64,000 bases of DNA from Lysobacterales bacterium (GTDB lineage Bacteria > Pseudomonadota > Gammaproteobacteria > Xanthomonadales > SZUA-38). The position numbers were made by a program, and so were the translations under genes. Location: assembly GCA_030065125.1 (NCBI GenBank), contig JASJDM010000012.1, positions 84,718 through 148,717 on the forward strand, given 5' to 3'. The notes below the pieces were generated by a model. The model saw nothing but the letters and a program-made list of their open reading frames with translations. It was not told the DNA's origin and searched no databases. Below, piece by piece: positions 8,651 through 16,481 of this stretch. Each line of letters begins with the position of its first letter. The first letter of the stretch is position 1.

Positions 8651-9223
8651 ATGGTCAAAAAACTTCCAGTCTTAATTGCATGCTGTGTCATTGCAGGCGG
8701 CGTTGGCGCGTCGTTTGCTGACGACGACGATGGTGCGACGGCAAAAAGAGTGAGAGGCACTGCATCCGGATGGGTCCACTACTCAGCAGCCGCGGACCTG
8801 AACGACGACGGGTTCAGCGGTGTTCTTGGTCAATCCAGAGGAAAATCCAATTTGGGACAGTTTGACTCCAGCAACAGCGGTGACGTGCTGCCCTGGGACG
8901 GTCTTTCGTTCTGTGATTCGGGCAACGGCATCCTTCTCACCTACGGCTCGTCTTCATCGGTCATCCGTCTCAAGAGCGGTGACCTGATCTATGGCCGCCT
9001 GAGCGAAACCATTCCGAGCACGTTGTGCTTTAACATCGTCGATAATGTGAGCTACAGCTTTGAGCTTCACGAAGATGTGCTTGGTGGCACGGGACGCTAT
9101 GAAGGCGCTACCGGCACAATGGTGAGCATCGGCGCCGGCAGGAACATTACGGCGGTGCACGCCACCGCATCCGGGACCATCGAGGGGGAGCTCTTCCTTG
9201 TCGGCGGTGACGACGACGACTGA
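8651..9223 (+). CDS. Small exported beta-rich protein
   Basis: 190 residues. The start at 8651 is fixed by GGGAGG ten bases upstream and by a signal peptide (MVKKLPVLIACCVIAGGVGASFA) followed by an acidic DDDD run. The mature part has alternating beta-strand character, two lone cysteines (LSFCDSG, STLCFNI), and the segment GGTGRYEGATGTM, a turn seen in allene-oxide-cyclase-like or lipocalin-like barrels in exported proteins. The protein ends with an acidic GGDDDD. I cannot assign a function. A strong intrinsic terminator follows the stop, and about 200 bases without genes precede it, so this is a monocistronic unit. That upstream stretch holds a 14-base-period direct repeat GACTGACT at 8521-8528 and 8535-8542 and nothing else I can name. 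Confidence 0.72.
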   Translation: MVKKLPVLIACCVIAGGVGASFADDDDGATAKRVRGTASGWVHYSAAADLNDDGFSGVLGQSRGKSNLGQFDSSNSGDVLPWDGLSFCDSGNGILLTYGSSSSVIRLKSGDLIYGRLSETIPSTLCFNIVDNVSYSFELHEDVLGGTGRYEGATGTMVSIGAGRNITAVHATASGTIEGELFLVGGDDDD

Positions 9224-9249
9224 GTGCATCGATCTCTATACCGAAAATG

Positions 9250-9277
9250 AAAACCCCGCCGCGTGGCGGGGTTTTTT
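9250..9277 (+). terminator. Intrinsic terminator
   Basis: AAAACCCCGCC, a GCGT loop, GGCGGGGTTTT and further T residues form an 11-base-pair stem with a U-tract, 26 bases after the stop of the small exported protein. The A-tract on the other side means it could also work in the reverse direction for the GGDEF-EAL gene ending at 9410. Confidence 0.9.
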
Positions 9278-9316
9278 ACTGTTGGATGCTGCGCCAGCCT
9301 GTCAACCCCGGCGACG

Positions 9317-9397
9317 GACCGGATCGGTTCCAACAACTCGGCCACGGTCGAATACCTGGTCGGCCCGTCGGACCGCATCTTTTCCAGGGGATTTGAG
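9317..9397 (+). pseudogene. Probable remnant of a secreted-protein C-terminus (DUF11-like end plus IFSRGFE)
   Basis: After the terminator, one forward frame reads DRIGSNNSATVEYLVGPSDR then IFSRGFE. NNSATV is the usual closing strand of DUF11-type repeats, and IFSRGFE resembles the IFxDGFE tails of exported proteins in this window. No upstream coding sequence, start or signal peptide exists, and the frame continues past FE without a stop. I read this as the leftover end of a decayed gene. The match is short, so it could be chance. Confidence 0.35.
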
Positions 9398-9409
9398 TAT
9401 GCGTGCGTG

Positions 9410-11170
9410 TCAGCGAGGCACGGCCTCGGGCACATGAATGCCAAATCCCTGGGCATAGTCAATGGACGAGGACTGCAGCCAGGCCAGGATTTCATCGTTT
9501 TCCACGTGTTCGGCGACTGACGCCAGGCCGCCGGCGTCGGCGATGCGGGCTACGGAGCGGACGATTTCCTGCTGGATGGGGTTCTGGGTGACGTTGCGAA
9601 TCAGGGAACCGTCGATCTTGATCATCGAGACCGGGATCCGAGCCAGGTGGGCCAGGGACGACATGCCGCTGCCGAAGTCGTCCAGGGCAAACTGAAAACC
9701 TTCATTCCTCAGCCGCTCGATAAGTTCGATGGCAAGCTCAAAATTGTCGATGGCGGCTGATTCGGTGATTTCCAGTCCCACGCGCTGTGGATCGACGCCG
9801 GTACGGTCGGCGCAGCTGAGGATAAAGTCACCAAAATCGGGGTCCGCCAGGGATTTGGCTGACATGTTGACCAGCCCCAGGCGGATGTCGTCGGATCGAC
9901 AGATGGTGTCCAGGGCATTGGCAATGACCCAGCGATCGATGCGGTCGATCAGGCCGTAGCGTTCCGCTGCGTGGATGAACTCGCCGGCGGGAATAATCCG
10001 CTCATCCCGGGTCACGCCGCGAACCAGGAATTCAAAGGTCCGGCCCCCGGATTCCTCGCGGTTGATGGGCTGGAGCTCCTGCCAGTAGAGGCGCAGGCTG
10101 TCGTCTTTCAGGCCCGATATGAAGCTGACAATGGAGTTACGGCTGATGGGGTGGTTGGCGTCCACGTTGTCCCGGTAGACTTCGACCCGGGCCCGCCCGT
10201 TCGCCTTGGCGCTGCGGCAGGCGATGTCGGCGGCGTTCATGGCAACGTTGATGCTGCCCATGGATTCGTCCAGGGCAACTACGCCAATGCTGCAGCCCAA
10301 TCGAAAAGTCCGGCCGTGAAACACGTACTCGTAGTCCTTGATGGCCCTACGTACCGTTTCAACCAGGCGCACGGCCTGGTTGGCGGTACAGTCAGGCAAC
10401 AGGATGCCGAACTCGTCGCCGCCGATGCGGCTGGCGATATCACTGCGCCGCGTGGCGGTATCGATGAGCCTGGCCACGTCCCGCAGCACTTCGTCACCGG
10501 CCTGGTGACCGCAGGCATCGTTGATGATCTTGAAGTAGTCCAGGTCCAGCAGGCACAGCGTGTAGTGGTGGCGGCCGTCGCAGGCGTGGCGCAATGCAAC
10601 GCCCACAGCCGCCTCGAACTCGGTACGGTTCATCAGGCCGGTCATGGGACAGTGGCGTGCCTGGTGCCACAATTCGTCCTGCATGCGTTGGCTTTCCGTG
10701 ATATCCCGGGCCACGACCACCACCACGGTTTCGTTGCCGGGTCCGTGTTCAAGTCGCTTGTAGCGTACGTCCAGCACAACCGTCCGGCCATGGGTAACGG
10801 CGCGACGGGCGACGTAGCTGGAATGTCCAGACTTCAGGCAGCGGGCCAGGTTGGGCGCGACGTTCTGCTTGTAGAACACGTCGGTCACGATCTCTTTGAC
10901 GTGTTGCCCGACAATGTCGCTTCTGGGCAGGCCCACCATCTCGCAGTATGCCTGGTTGGCTTCCACGAACACGCCGTCCGGGCTGAGCACAGCCATGACG
11001 TCGCTGGACTCGTCGACCATCTGGGACTTGAGAACGATCTGGCTGTCCTGGGTGGGCTGGGCGGGAATCTGGCGGAGGGTATGCCCAGCACCAACCCCGG
11101 CCCCCTCAACTGATTTCATCGGTTCGGGCGTCTTCCTCTTCCTCACGGTGGTATCGGCCGATTGAGACAA
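9410..11170 (-). CDS. PAS-GGDEF-EAL cyclic-di-GMP signalling protein
   Basis: Up to 586 residues. Order: a PAS domain at about residues 45-165 (SSDVMAVLSPDGVFVEANQAYC, then DITESQ); a GGDEF domain at about 170-330 with CPMTGLMNRTEFE and an intact GGDEF active-site loop (RIGGDEFGILL); and an EAL domain at about 340-586. The EAL signature reads EFL (FEFLVRG) instead of EAL. Other catalytic positions look preserved: NMS, EITES, DDFGSG, IKIDGS, AEHVE and QGFGIH. It could both make and break c-di-GMP, though activity needs testing. No transmembrane segment, so probably cytoplasmic. The longest frame starts at a TTG at 11170; an ATG at 11119 is a reasonable alternative, and neither has a clear ribosome binding site. 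Confidence 0.9.
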   Translation of the reverse strand: MSQSADTTVRKRKTPEPMKSVEGAGVGAGHTLRQIPAQPTQDSQIVLKSQMVDESSDVMAVLSPDGVFVEANQAYCEMVGLPRSDIVGQHVKEIVTDVFYKQNVAPNLARCLKSGHSSYVARRAVTHGRTVVLDVRYKRLEHGPGNETVVVVVARDITESQRMQDELWHQARHCPMTGLMNRTEFEAAVGVALRHACDGRHHYTLCLLDLDYFKIINDACGHQAGDEVLRDVARLIDTATRRSDIASRIGGDEFGILLPDCTANQAVRLVETVRRAIKDYEYVFHGRTFRLGCSIGVVALDESMGSINVAMNAADIACRSAKANGRARVEVYRDNVDANHPISRNSIVSFISGLKDDSLRLYWQELQPINREESGGRTFEFLVRGVTRDERIIPAGEFIHAAERYGLIDRIDRWVIANALDTICRSDDIRLGLVNMSAKSLADPDFGDFILSCADRTGVDPQRVGLEITESAAIDNFELAIELIERLRNEGFQFALDDFGSGMSSLAHLARIPVSMIKIDGSLIRNVTQNPIQQEIVRSVARIADAGGLASVAEHVENDEILAWLQSSSIDYAQGFGIHVPEAVPR

Positions 11171-11328
11171 TACTTGAGAAGGGCCTCCGGCGTCGCTCTC
11201 GAAGACCCCTCAATCTATTGATTTTCAATTATTTTTCCAAGGGTCAGGAATTGGTCACCCGGAGGTCAGGACTGTTGCGGGAGCCATCGACACAATGCAC
11301 CGCAGCTTGATTCAAGAGTAGTCACGAC

Positions 11329-11991
11329 ATGAATTCCTGTAGATCCTGGCAACGTGCCTCAACGACCTGTTTTATTGCATGGGGGATAACCCTGGCATTG
11401 GCTGCGGCCTTCATCGGCAACTGGGGCGCGGGGAATACCCTGGACGCGCTGCCACGCGGCTCAATGCTCGGCGCGCTGATTTTCGACCTTGGCCTGCTGG
11501 GATTGGCGGTATTGCCGTTTTCACCAGCCATTCGGTTCCAGCTGTACCGCTTTCTCCACCGTCTGGCTGCGGTGGCCCTGTTTGGCCCCGTCTGGCACGG
11601 GTGCACCGCCGCCATCCTGACCCTGGTGCTGCTGGCCTGGAAGCCCGTCGGCGGCATGGTCTGGGTGGCAGAAGATCCGTTGCTGAAGCTGGTCCTGTGC
11701 GGGGTCTACCTGGTCGGATGGGTTTTATTGCTGCCCCAGTTGGCCCGGCGGCTTGCCGGACAGTTTCCAGGCGGCACGCCCGGGCTACGATTCAGCATCG
11801 GCTGCTTGCTTGCGGTATGGGCCGCACCCACAATGACGCTCATGCACCTCCTGCTGGCGGTCGTGGTTTCGGTCTGGCTGGCAGCCGCCTGGGAGGACGA
11901 CGAGGAACCCGCCCTGGCAGGCTTCAATCCTCCAGCCAATGCAGCTTTTCCAGGGGGTATCCGAGATACCACTTTGGCCGGTCCAGGATGA
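11329..11991 (+). CDS. Degenerate MddA/NnrU-like membrane protein
   Basis: 220 residues with about five hydrophobic segments. The pattern from FIGNWGAGNTLDALPRG through LLAWKPVGGMVWVAEDP to VWAAPTMTLMHLLLAV resembles, from memory, methanethiol S-methyltransferase (MddA) of the isoprenylcysteine-methyltransferase/NnrU superfamily. Expected conserved parts are changed: the QHS-like motif reads PFSPAIR, and the segment that should hold the RHP SAM-binding motif (TPGLYRYVRHP in relatives) is shortened to TPGLRFSIGC. It is probably not an active methyltransferase. The 3' end overlaps the convergent Lrp-type gene by 68 bases, and the extra Gly/Pro-rich tail after AWEDDEE may be non-homologous read-on. 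Inner-membrane location expected. Confidence 0.65.
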   Translation: MNSCRSWQRASTTCFIAWGITLALAAAFIGNWGAGNTLDALPRGSMLGALIFDLGLLGLAVLPFSPAIRFQLYRFLHRLAAVALFGPVWHGCTAAILTLVLLAWKPVGGMVWVAEDPLLKLVLCGVYLVGWVLLLPQLARRLAGQFPGGTPGLRFSIGCLLAVWAAPTMTLMHLLLAVVVSVWLAAAWEDDEEPALAGFNPPANAAFPGGIRDTTLAGPG

Positions 11992-12430
11992 TTCGGGTGG
12001 TGACATGCCGTACGCCGAGTTCCTCCCGGCCGCTGACACTGTCGATGAGCTTGTTCAGTTCCTGAATGTTGGAGCAGCAGGTGAAACACACGTAGTCCGA
12101 ATCGCCCGTCACCCGTACGCAGTCCATGAATTCGACGATATCCTCGATGGCGGCTTCGAATTTTTCCCGGCAACGCGGGCTGTTTTCGGTGAGGGTGAAC
12201 TCCACGTAGGCCAGGACGTGCTCGACCATCCGGTCGAGGTCCAGGTCGGTGTTGAAGGACAGGAAATAGCCCGCTTCCTTCAAGCTGCGGACCCTCTGAA
12301 AACAGGCGCTGTTGGACAAGCCGACCAGGCTGGCCAGTTCCTGGTTGGAAATATCGGACCGGGTGTGGGTGATCGTCAGTATCTTGCGATTGATGGCATC
12401 GAGCTTGACGTTTTTTGTTCTGGCGGTCAT
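11924..12430 (-). CDS. Lrp/AsnC-family transcriptional regulator
   Basis: 168 residues, the normal length for the family. The N-terminal helix-turn-helix is KLDAINRKILTITHT, DISNQELASLVGLSNSAC, RVRSLKEAGY; the C-terminal half is the RAM/AsnC ligand-binding beta-alpha fold (VEFTLTENSP, MDCVRVTGDSDYVCF, SVSGREELGVRHVTTRIIL). Such proteins form octamers and respond to amino acids or other small ligands. It is divergent from the NCS1 permease operon across about 100 bases containing an inverted repeat at 12448-12476, so it probably regulates that operon and itself. The metabolite is unknown but is likely linked to the permease substrate. Confidence 0.92.
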   Translation of the reverse strand: MTARTKNVKLDAINRKILTITHTRSDISNQELASLVGLSNSACFQRVRSLKEAGYFLSFNTDLDLDRMVEHVLAYVEFTLTENSPRCREKFEAAIEDIVEFMDCVRVTGDSDYVCFTCCSNIQELNKLIDSVSGREELGVRHVTTRIILDRPKWYLGYPLEKLHWLED

Positions 12431-12447
12431 CGCGATTGGGCAGGGCC

Positions 12448-12476
12448 CGCTGCAAAACTATCGACCAATTGCAGCG
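12448..12476. promoter_or_regulatory. Inverted repeat, candidate Lrp-type operator
   Basis: CGCTGCAA at 12448-12455 and TTGCAGCG at 12469-12476 are perfect 8-base inverted arms with a 13-base spacer. The repeat begins 18 bases upstream of the Lrp-type start codon and lies in the promoter gap shared with the permease operon. Autoregulation plus control of the divergent operon is the usual Lrp arrangement; binding itself is inferred. Confidence 0.5.
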
Positions 12477-12532
12477 TGCTTTTCAAAAACTAATTCTGAG
12501 CGATATATGCTACAACAAGGCGATTCCTGGTT

Positions 12533-13834
12533 TTGGGTTGTCGGGGTCGCCTTTCATTGTTGACTGAAAACGACGAGTTCTCGGCAGCGGGCATTGCCGA
12601 ACATCAGCTGGTGGCGTGGCCGCGGGTCGCCGCCGTGGCCTCCATGGTTGCGTTTTCACTTCCGACCTTCGTGACCGGCCTCGAGGTGTCCCACGGGCTG
12701 GGCGCGACCGATGCGATGATTGCCCTTATCGCCGGCTCGCTGATTATCTTCGTTATCGGGGCCATCATGGGCTCGGTGGGCGCAAAAACCCGGCTGAGTT
12801 CCTACCTGCTGGTTCGCATCGCCTTCGGGGACCGCGGCGCCGGGGTAGTGAACCTGGCCTTTGCCGTCTCGCTGCTGGGCTGGTTTGGCGTCAACATCAA
12901 CCTGTTTACCAACGCCGTGGAAAGGCTGGCGCAATCGCTGTTCGGCGTGAGTATCGGTCCGCTGTGGCTGTCAATCGTGGCCAGCGTCTGTATGACGGTC
13001 ACCACCATGATCGGGTTTCGTGCCATCAACCTGGTCTCGACGCTGCTGGTCCCGGTCCTCGCGGTGGTGACTTTTCTGCTTGCAAAATCCGCCCTGGATG
13101 CGCAATCGATGAGCGAGATCCTTGCCACGGAGAATACGGCCACCCTGTCGGTTGGGGACGGCGTGTCTGCCATCGTGGGCGCCATTATCGTTGGTGCGAT
13201 CATCCTGCCCGATATCACCCGGTTCTCGCGTCACTGGAGCGGTGCCGTGTACACCGCCATTATCGCTTACGTCATTATCCAGGTGGCCGTGATGGGGGCA
13301 GCCAGCTTCGCAGGAATTGTCAGCGGCAAGACCGATATCCTGGAGATCATGCTGGACGTCAACCTGGGTTTCGGGGCGTTTGCCATCGTCATCATTGGCA
13401 GTTGGGTGCTCAATTCGCTGAATCTCTACAGCGCGGTGCTCAGCACCAAGGCAACCATTCCCCGCTTGAATACCGTTGGGCTCACCATCGGTCTCGGTGC
13501 GGTGGGAGTGATCGCCGCGATGATGAACATCCTCGACCAGTTCGTGACCTTCCTGTTTTATCTGTCGGTTATTTTCATTCCCGTGGCCGGCGTCATCGTG
13601 ATGGACTTCCTGGTGATCCGGCCGGCCCGATACCACGCGGATACACTGATCGGCAACCGACCGTTCAGCGGTAAAGGGTTTGCCGCCTGGGCACTGGGTG
13701 CGGTAGTGGCACTGCTGGCGTCCGAGGGCATTATCCCGGCGCTGACCACCATTGCGGCCATCGACGCCATGGCGGTCTCCGCCGTTGTCTACACCCTGAT
13801 TTCCTGGAGAGACCGGAAGGCCACCACCTCATGA
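12533..13834 (+). CDS. NCS1-family nucleobase/hydantoin-type permease
   Basis: Up to 433 residues with about 12 membrane segments. Features of nucleobase:cation symporter-1 proteins: VAWPRVAAVASMVAFSLPTFVTG at the first helix, SYLLVRIAFGDRG, LLGWFGVNINLF (helix 3 substrate region), IVGAIIVGAIILPDITRFSRHW (helix 6) and VLNSLNLYSAVLS (helix 8). NCS1 proteins import cytosine, allantoin, hydantoins or similar rings with H+ or Na+. The coupling to a hydantoinase/oxoprolinase-like gene and a DUF917 gene favours a hydantoin- or lactam-like ring. The longest start is TTG at 12533; TTG at 12557 or 12560 is also possible and none has a strong ribosome binding site. The stop overlaps the next start (ATGA). 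Confidence 0.9.
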   Translation: MGCRGRLSLLTENDEFSAAGIAEHQLVAWPRVAAVASMVAFSLPTFVTGLEVSHGLGATDAMIALIAGSLIIFVIGAIMGSVGAKTRLSSYLLVRIAFGDRGAGVVNLAFAVSLLGWFGVNINLFTNAVERLAQSLFGVSIGPLWLSIVASVCMTVTTMIGFRAINLVSTLLVPVLAVVTFLLAKSALDAQSMSEILATENTATLSVGDGVSAIVGAIIVGAIILPDITRFSRHWSGAVYTAIIAYVIIQVAVMGAASFAGIVSGKTDILEIMLDVNLGFGAFAIVIIGSWVLNSLNLYSAVLSTKATIPRLNTVGLTIGLGAVGVIAAMMNILDQFVTFLFYLSVIFIPVAGVIVMDFLVIRPARYHADTLIGNRPFSGKGFAAWALGAVVALLASEGIIPALTTIAAIDAMAVSAVVYTLISWRDRKATTS

Positions 13835-15387
13835 GAATCGGTATTGATGTCGGCGGTACTCACACCGACGCCGTCGTTTTGCTGGACGACCAGATCGTAA
13901 CCTCCACCAAGGCCCTGACATCGGCCGACGTGATGAGCGGTGTGGAAGACGCCCTGGACACGGTGCTGGGTGACGCCGAATTGGACCTGCAGCAGGTCGA
14001 GCTGGTGATGATTGGCACCACCCAGTTCACCAACGCCATTGTGGAGCGCCGGGAACTGGCGCCCACCGCGGCCATCAGGCTGGGCCTGCCCTCGGGGAAC
14101 GAGCTGCCGCCCATGATCGACTGGCCGGAGGACATCGCCGAGGCCGTGGGCCGTCACTGTTTCATGCTCCACGGCGGCTACCTGTACGACGGCCGCCCCC
14201 TGGCGCCCCTGGACGACGCCGAGATCGACGACGTGATTCGTGAACTGGTCGCCAGGGACATCAGGAACGTGGCTATCGCCGCTGCGTTCTCTCCCATGAA
14301 ACCGGAACCGGAAGTCTACGTTGCCGAGAGAGTCCGACAGGCCATCCCCGACGCCAACATCACGCTGTCCCACCCGTTTGGGCGCCTGGGCCTGGTGGAA
14401 CGGGAGAATGCCGCCATTCTCAACGCGTCACTGCTGCCGTTTGCCGATCGGGTGGTGGCCTCGTTTGTGGAAGCGGCCCGTCGCCGCGGGCTCACCTGCC
14501 CGGTCTTCATCAGCCAGAACGACGGCACCCTGATGAGCGCGGAGTTCGTCAGGGAGTTCCCGGCGCTGACCTTTGCCTCCGGGCCTACCAATTCCCTGCG
14601 CGGGGCCTGCCGGCTGACCGGACTGGAGGACGCCATCGTGGTGGATATCGGTGGGACGACATCAGATATCGGCGTGCTGCAGAACGGCTTTCCGCGGGAA
14701 TCCAACGTGGTGGTGGAGGTTGGTGGGGTTCGTACCAATTTCCGTATGCCGGACATCCTGGCCATCGGCCTGGGTGGTGGCAGCCTGGTGGCCGACGAGG
14801 GGCGCTGCATCGGGCCCAGGTCCGTGGGGCACAGGCTGGTGCAGGAAGGGATGATTTTTGGCGGTGATACCCTCACTGCCACCGATGTGCTGGTGGCCAG
14901 CGGCCAGGCCGACATCGGCAATCCTGCTGCCGTCGCATCGCTGGATCCAGGCCTGGTGCAGACCGCCCAGGGCACCATGCACGAGATGCTGGACCGGGGC
15001 ATCGACGCCATGAAGCCCAGCGGTCACGCCATGCCGGTCATCCTGGTCGGCGGCGGTGCGGTACTGGTCACCCAGGACCTGAAAGCCGCTTCCGAATCCC
15101 TGCGGCCGGAACACGCCGGAGTGGCCAACGCCATTGGGGCAGCCATCGCCCAGATTGGCGGTGAGGCCGAGCGCATGGTGTCCTATCGCCAGATGACCCG
15201 TGACGACGCCCTGGCTTCGGTCACCCAGGATGCAACGGCCCGGGCGGTGGCCGCCGGCGCGGATCCCGCCACCATCCGGCGGGTCGATATCGAGGAAACC
15301 GCAATTCCGTACATGGATGAGGGGGCGACCCGGGTTCGGGTGAAGGTCATTGGTGAGATTTCCAGCCGGCGGGGAGGGGACAAGTGA
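13831..15387 (+). CDS. Hydantoinase/oxoprolinase-family (HyuA-like) protein
   Basis: 518 residues. The N-terminal ribonuclease-H-like ATPase fold starts with the phosphate motif RIGIDVGGTHTDAVVL, followed by IGTTQFTNAIVER, the family's strand-turn-helix. A second phosphate motif VVDIGGTTSDIGVL is at about residue 271, then ILAIGLGGGSLV and PVILVGGGAVLV. Family members use ATP to open 5-membered cyclic imides or lactams (hydantoins, 5-oxoproline), often with a separate B subunit; no B subunit is seen here and the DUF917 protein takes the adjacent place. ATGA overlap with the permease and direct abutment with the next gene show one translationally coupled operon. Cytoplasmic. Confidence 0.88.
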   Translation: MRIGIDVGGTHTDAVVLLDDQIVTSTKALTSADVMSGVEDALDTVLGDAELDLQQVELVMIGTTQFTNAIVERRELAPTAAIRLGLPSGNELPPMIDWPEDIAEAVGRHCFMLHGGYLYDGRPLAPLDDAEIDDVIRELVARDIRNVAIAAAFSPMKPEPEVYVAERVRQAIPDANITLSHPFGRLGLVERENAAILNASLLPFADRVVASFVEAARRRGLTCPVFISQNDGTLMSAEFVREFPALTFASGPTNSLRGACRLTGLEDAIVVDIGGTTSDIGVLQNGFPRESNVVVEVGGVRTNFRMPDILAIGLGGGSLVADEGRCIGPRSVGHRLVQEGMIFGGDTLTATDVLVASGQADIGNPAAVASLDPGLVQTAQGTMHEMLDRGIDAMKPSGHAMPVILVGGGAVLVTQDLKAASESLRPEHAGVANAIGAAIAQIGGEAERMVSYRQMTRDDALASVTQDATARAVAAGADPATIRRVDIEETAIPYMDEGATRVRVKVIGEISSRRGGDK

Positions 15388-16481
15388 TGAATCGGATCGA
15401 GGCACACCACATCGACGACCTGGCCCTGGGGTCGGTCTTCCTGGCCACCGGCGGCGGGGGCGATCCGCACCTCAACCGCATCATCGCCATCGAGACCCTG
15501 AAGGCCCGCGGGCCGGTGGAAATCCTGCTGCCCGAGGAACTGGACGATGATGCGTTTGTTGTTCCCGTCGGATCGGTAGGGGCTCCCACTGTCAGCCTGG
15601 AACTGTTGCCGTCCATGGATGAACCCCGCCGTACCCTGGAGGCTTTCGAAAAGCAGGTGGGTCGCCGGGCGGATGCTGTCGCGTCATTTGAGATTGGCGG
15701 CGGCAACTCCCTGGTACCCCTGGTGGCCGCGGCCGGCCGCGGCATCCCGGTGGTCAACGGTGACGGCATGGGGCGCGCGTATCCAGAAGCGCAGATGATG
15801 ACCTACGCAATTTCTGGAGTTCGGCCGACTCCGGCCCTGGCGTTCGACTATGCCGGCAATACGGCCCTGTTCTCGACCCAGTCCACGGAAGTCTACGAAT
15901 ATCACATCCGCAGCTTTGCCGCCGCGGCGGGCGGGATGATCACCGTGGCTGAGCACGCCATGAGCGGCGCCCAGCTGAAACAGGCCGTGATCCCGGGCAC
16001 CCTGTCGTTTACCGTGGAGCTGGGGCAGGTGCTGCGGGAAAACCGCGGACCTGCCGCGGACATTCTCGACCCCCTCAAGGCCATCTTCGAACCCTCGATC
16101 TACGGTGAGGTGCGGCACCTGTTCAGTGGCAAGGTCATCGACAAATCCACCCGAATCATCGGCGGATACGACATCGGCGAGGCCACTCTGGAAGATTTTG
16201 ACGACCCGGGCCAGACCCTGTGCCTGAACATCAAGAACGAATACCTGCTCGCGCGCACCGGCGATCGGGTAGTGGCCAGCGTGCCTGACCTGATCGTCAC
16301 CGTGGATCATGAAACCTCCACTCCCATTAACTGCGAGCGGTTGCGTTATGGCCAGCGGGTCACGGTATTTGCGGTGGGGTGCCCGGATTTTTATCGCAGC
16401 CCCGAGGCCCTGCGGGTCGTATCCCCGCGCAGTTTCGGCTTCGACCTGGACTACGTGCCGCTGGAAGATATCGAATCCTGA
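15387..16481 (+). CDS. DUF917 (S-methyl thiohydantoin desulfurase-like) protein
   Basis: About 364 residues. A GGAGG-type site precedes both GTG 15384 and ATG 15387; I take the ATG. Signature segments of DUF917: LALGSVFLATGGGGDPHLN at the N-terminus, VPVGSVGAPTVSLE, SFEIGGGNSLVPLVAAA, and VVNGDGMGRAYPEAQM near residue 125. The family is regularly encoded beside hydantoinase/oxoprolinase genes and NCS1 transporters, as here, and is thought to act on the same ring compounds; the exact reaction is not established to my knowledge. The 3' end overlaps the convergent sulfotransferase gene by 31 bases. Cytoplasmic, no signal peptide. Confidence 0.87.
   Translation: MNRIEAHHIDDLALGSVFLATGGGGDPHLNRIIAIETLKARGPVEILLPEELDDDAFVVPVGSVGAPTVSLELLPSMDEPRRTLEAFEKQVGRRADAVASFEIGGGNSLVPLVAAAGRGIPVVNGDGMGRAYPEAQMMTYAISGVRPTPALAFDYAGNTALFSTQSTEVYEYHIRSFAAAAGGMITVAEHAMSGAQLKQAVIPGTLSFTVELGQVLRENRGPAADILDPLKAIFEPSIYGEVRHLFSGKVIDKSTRIIGGYDIGEATLEDFDDPGQTLCLNIKNEYLLARTGDRVVASVPDLIVTVDHETSTPINCERLRYGQRVTVFAVGCPDFYRSPEALRVVSPRSFGFDLDYVPLEDIES

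Noticed and set aside
9971..11113. A 380-codon plus-strand open frame
   Set aside because: Antisense shadow of the PAS-GGDEF-EAL gene; no recognisable motif.
12616..13674. A 352-codon frame on the same strand as the NCS1 permease
   Set aside because: Out-of-frame reading of a membrane transporter gene; the product is Arg/His-rich without membrane segments.
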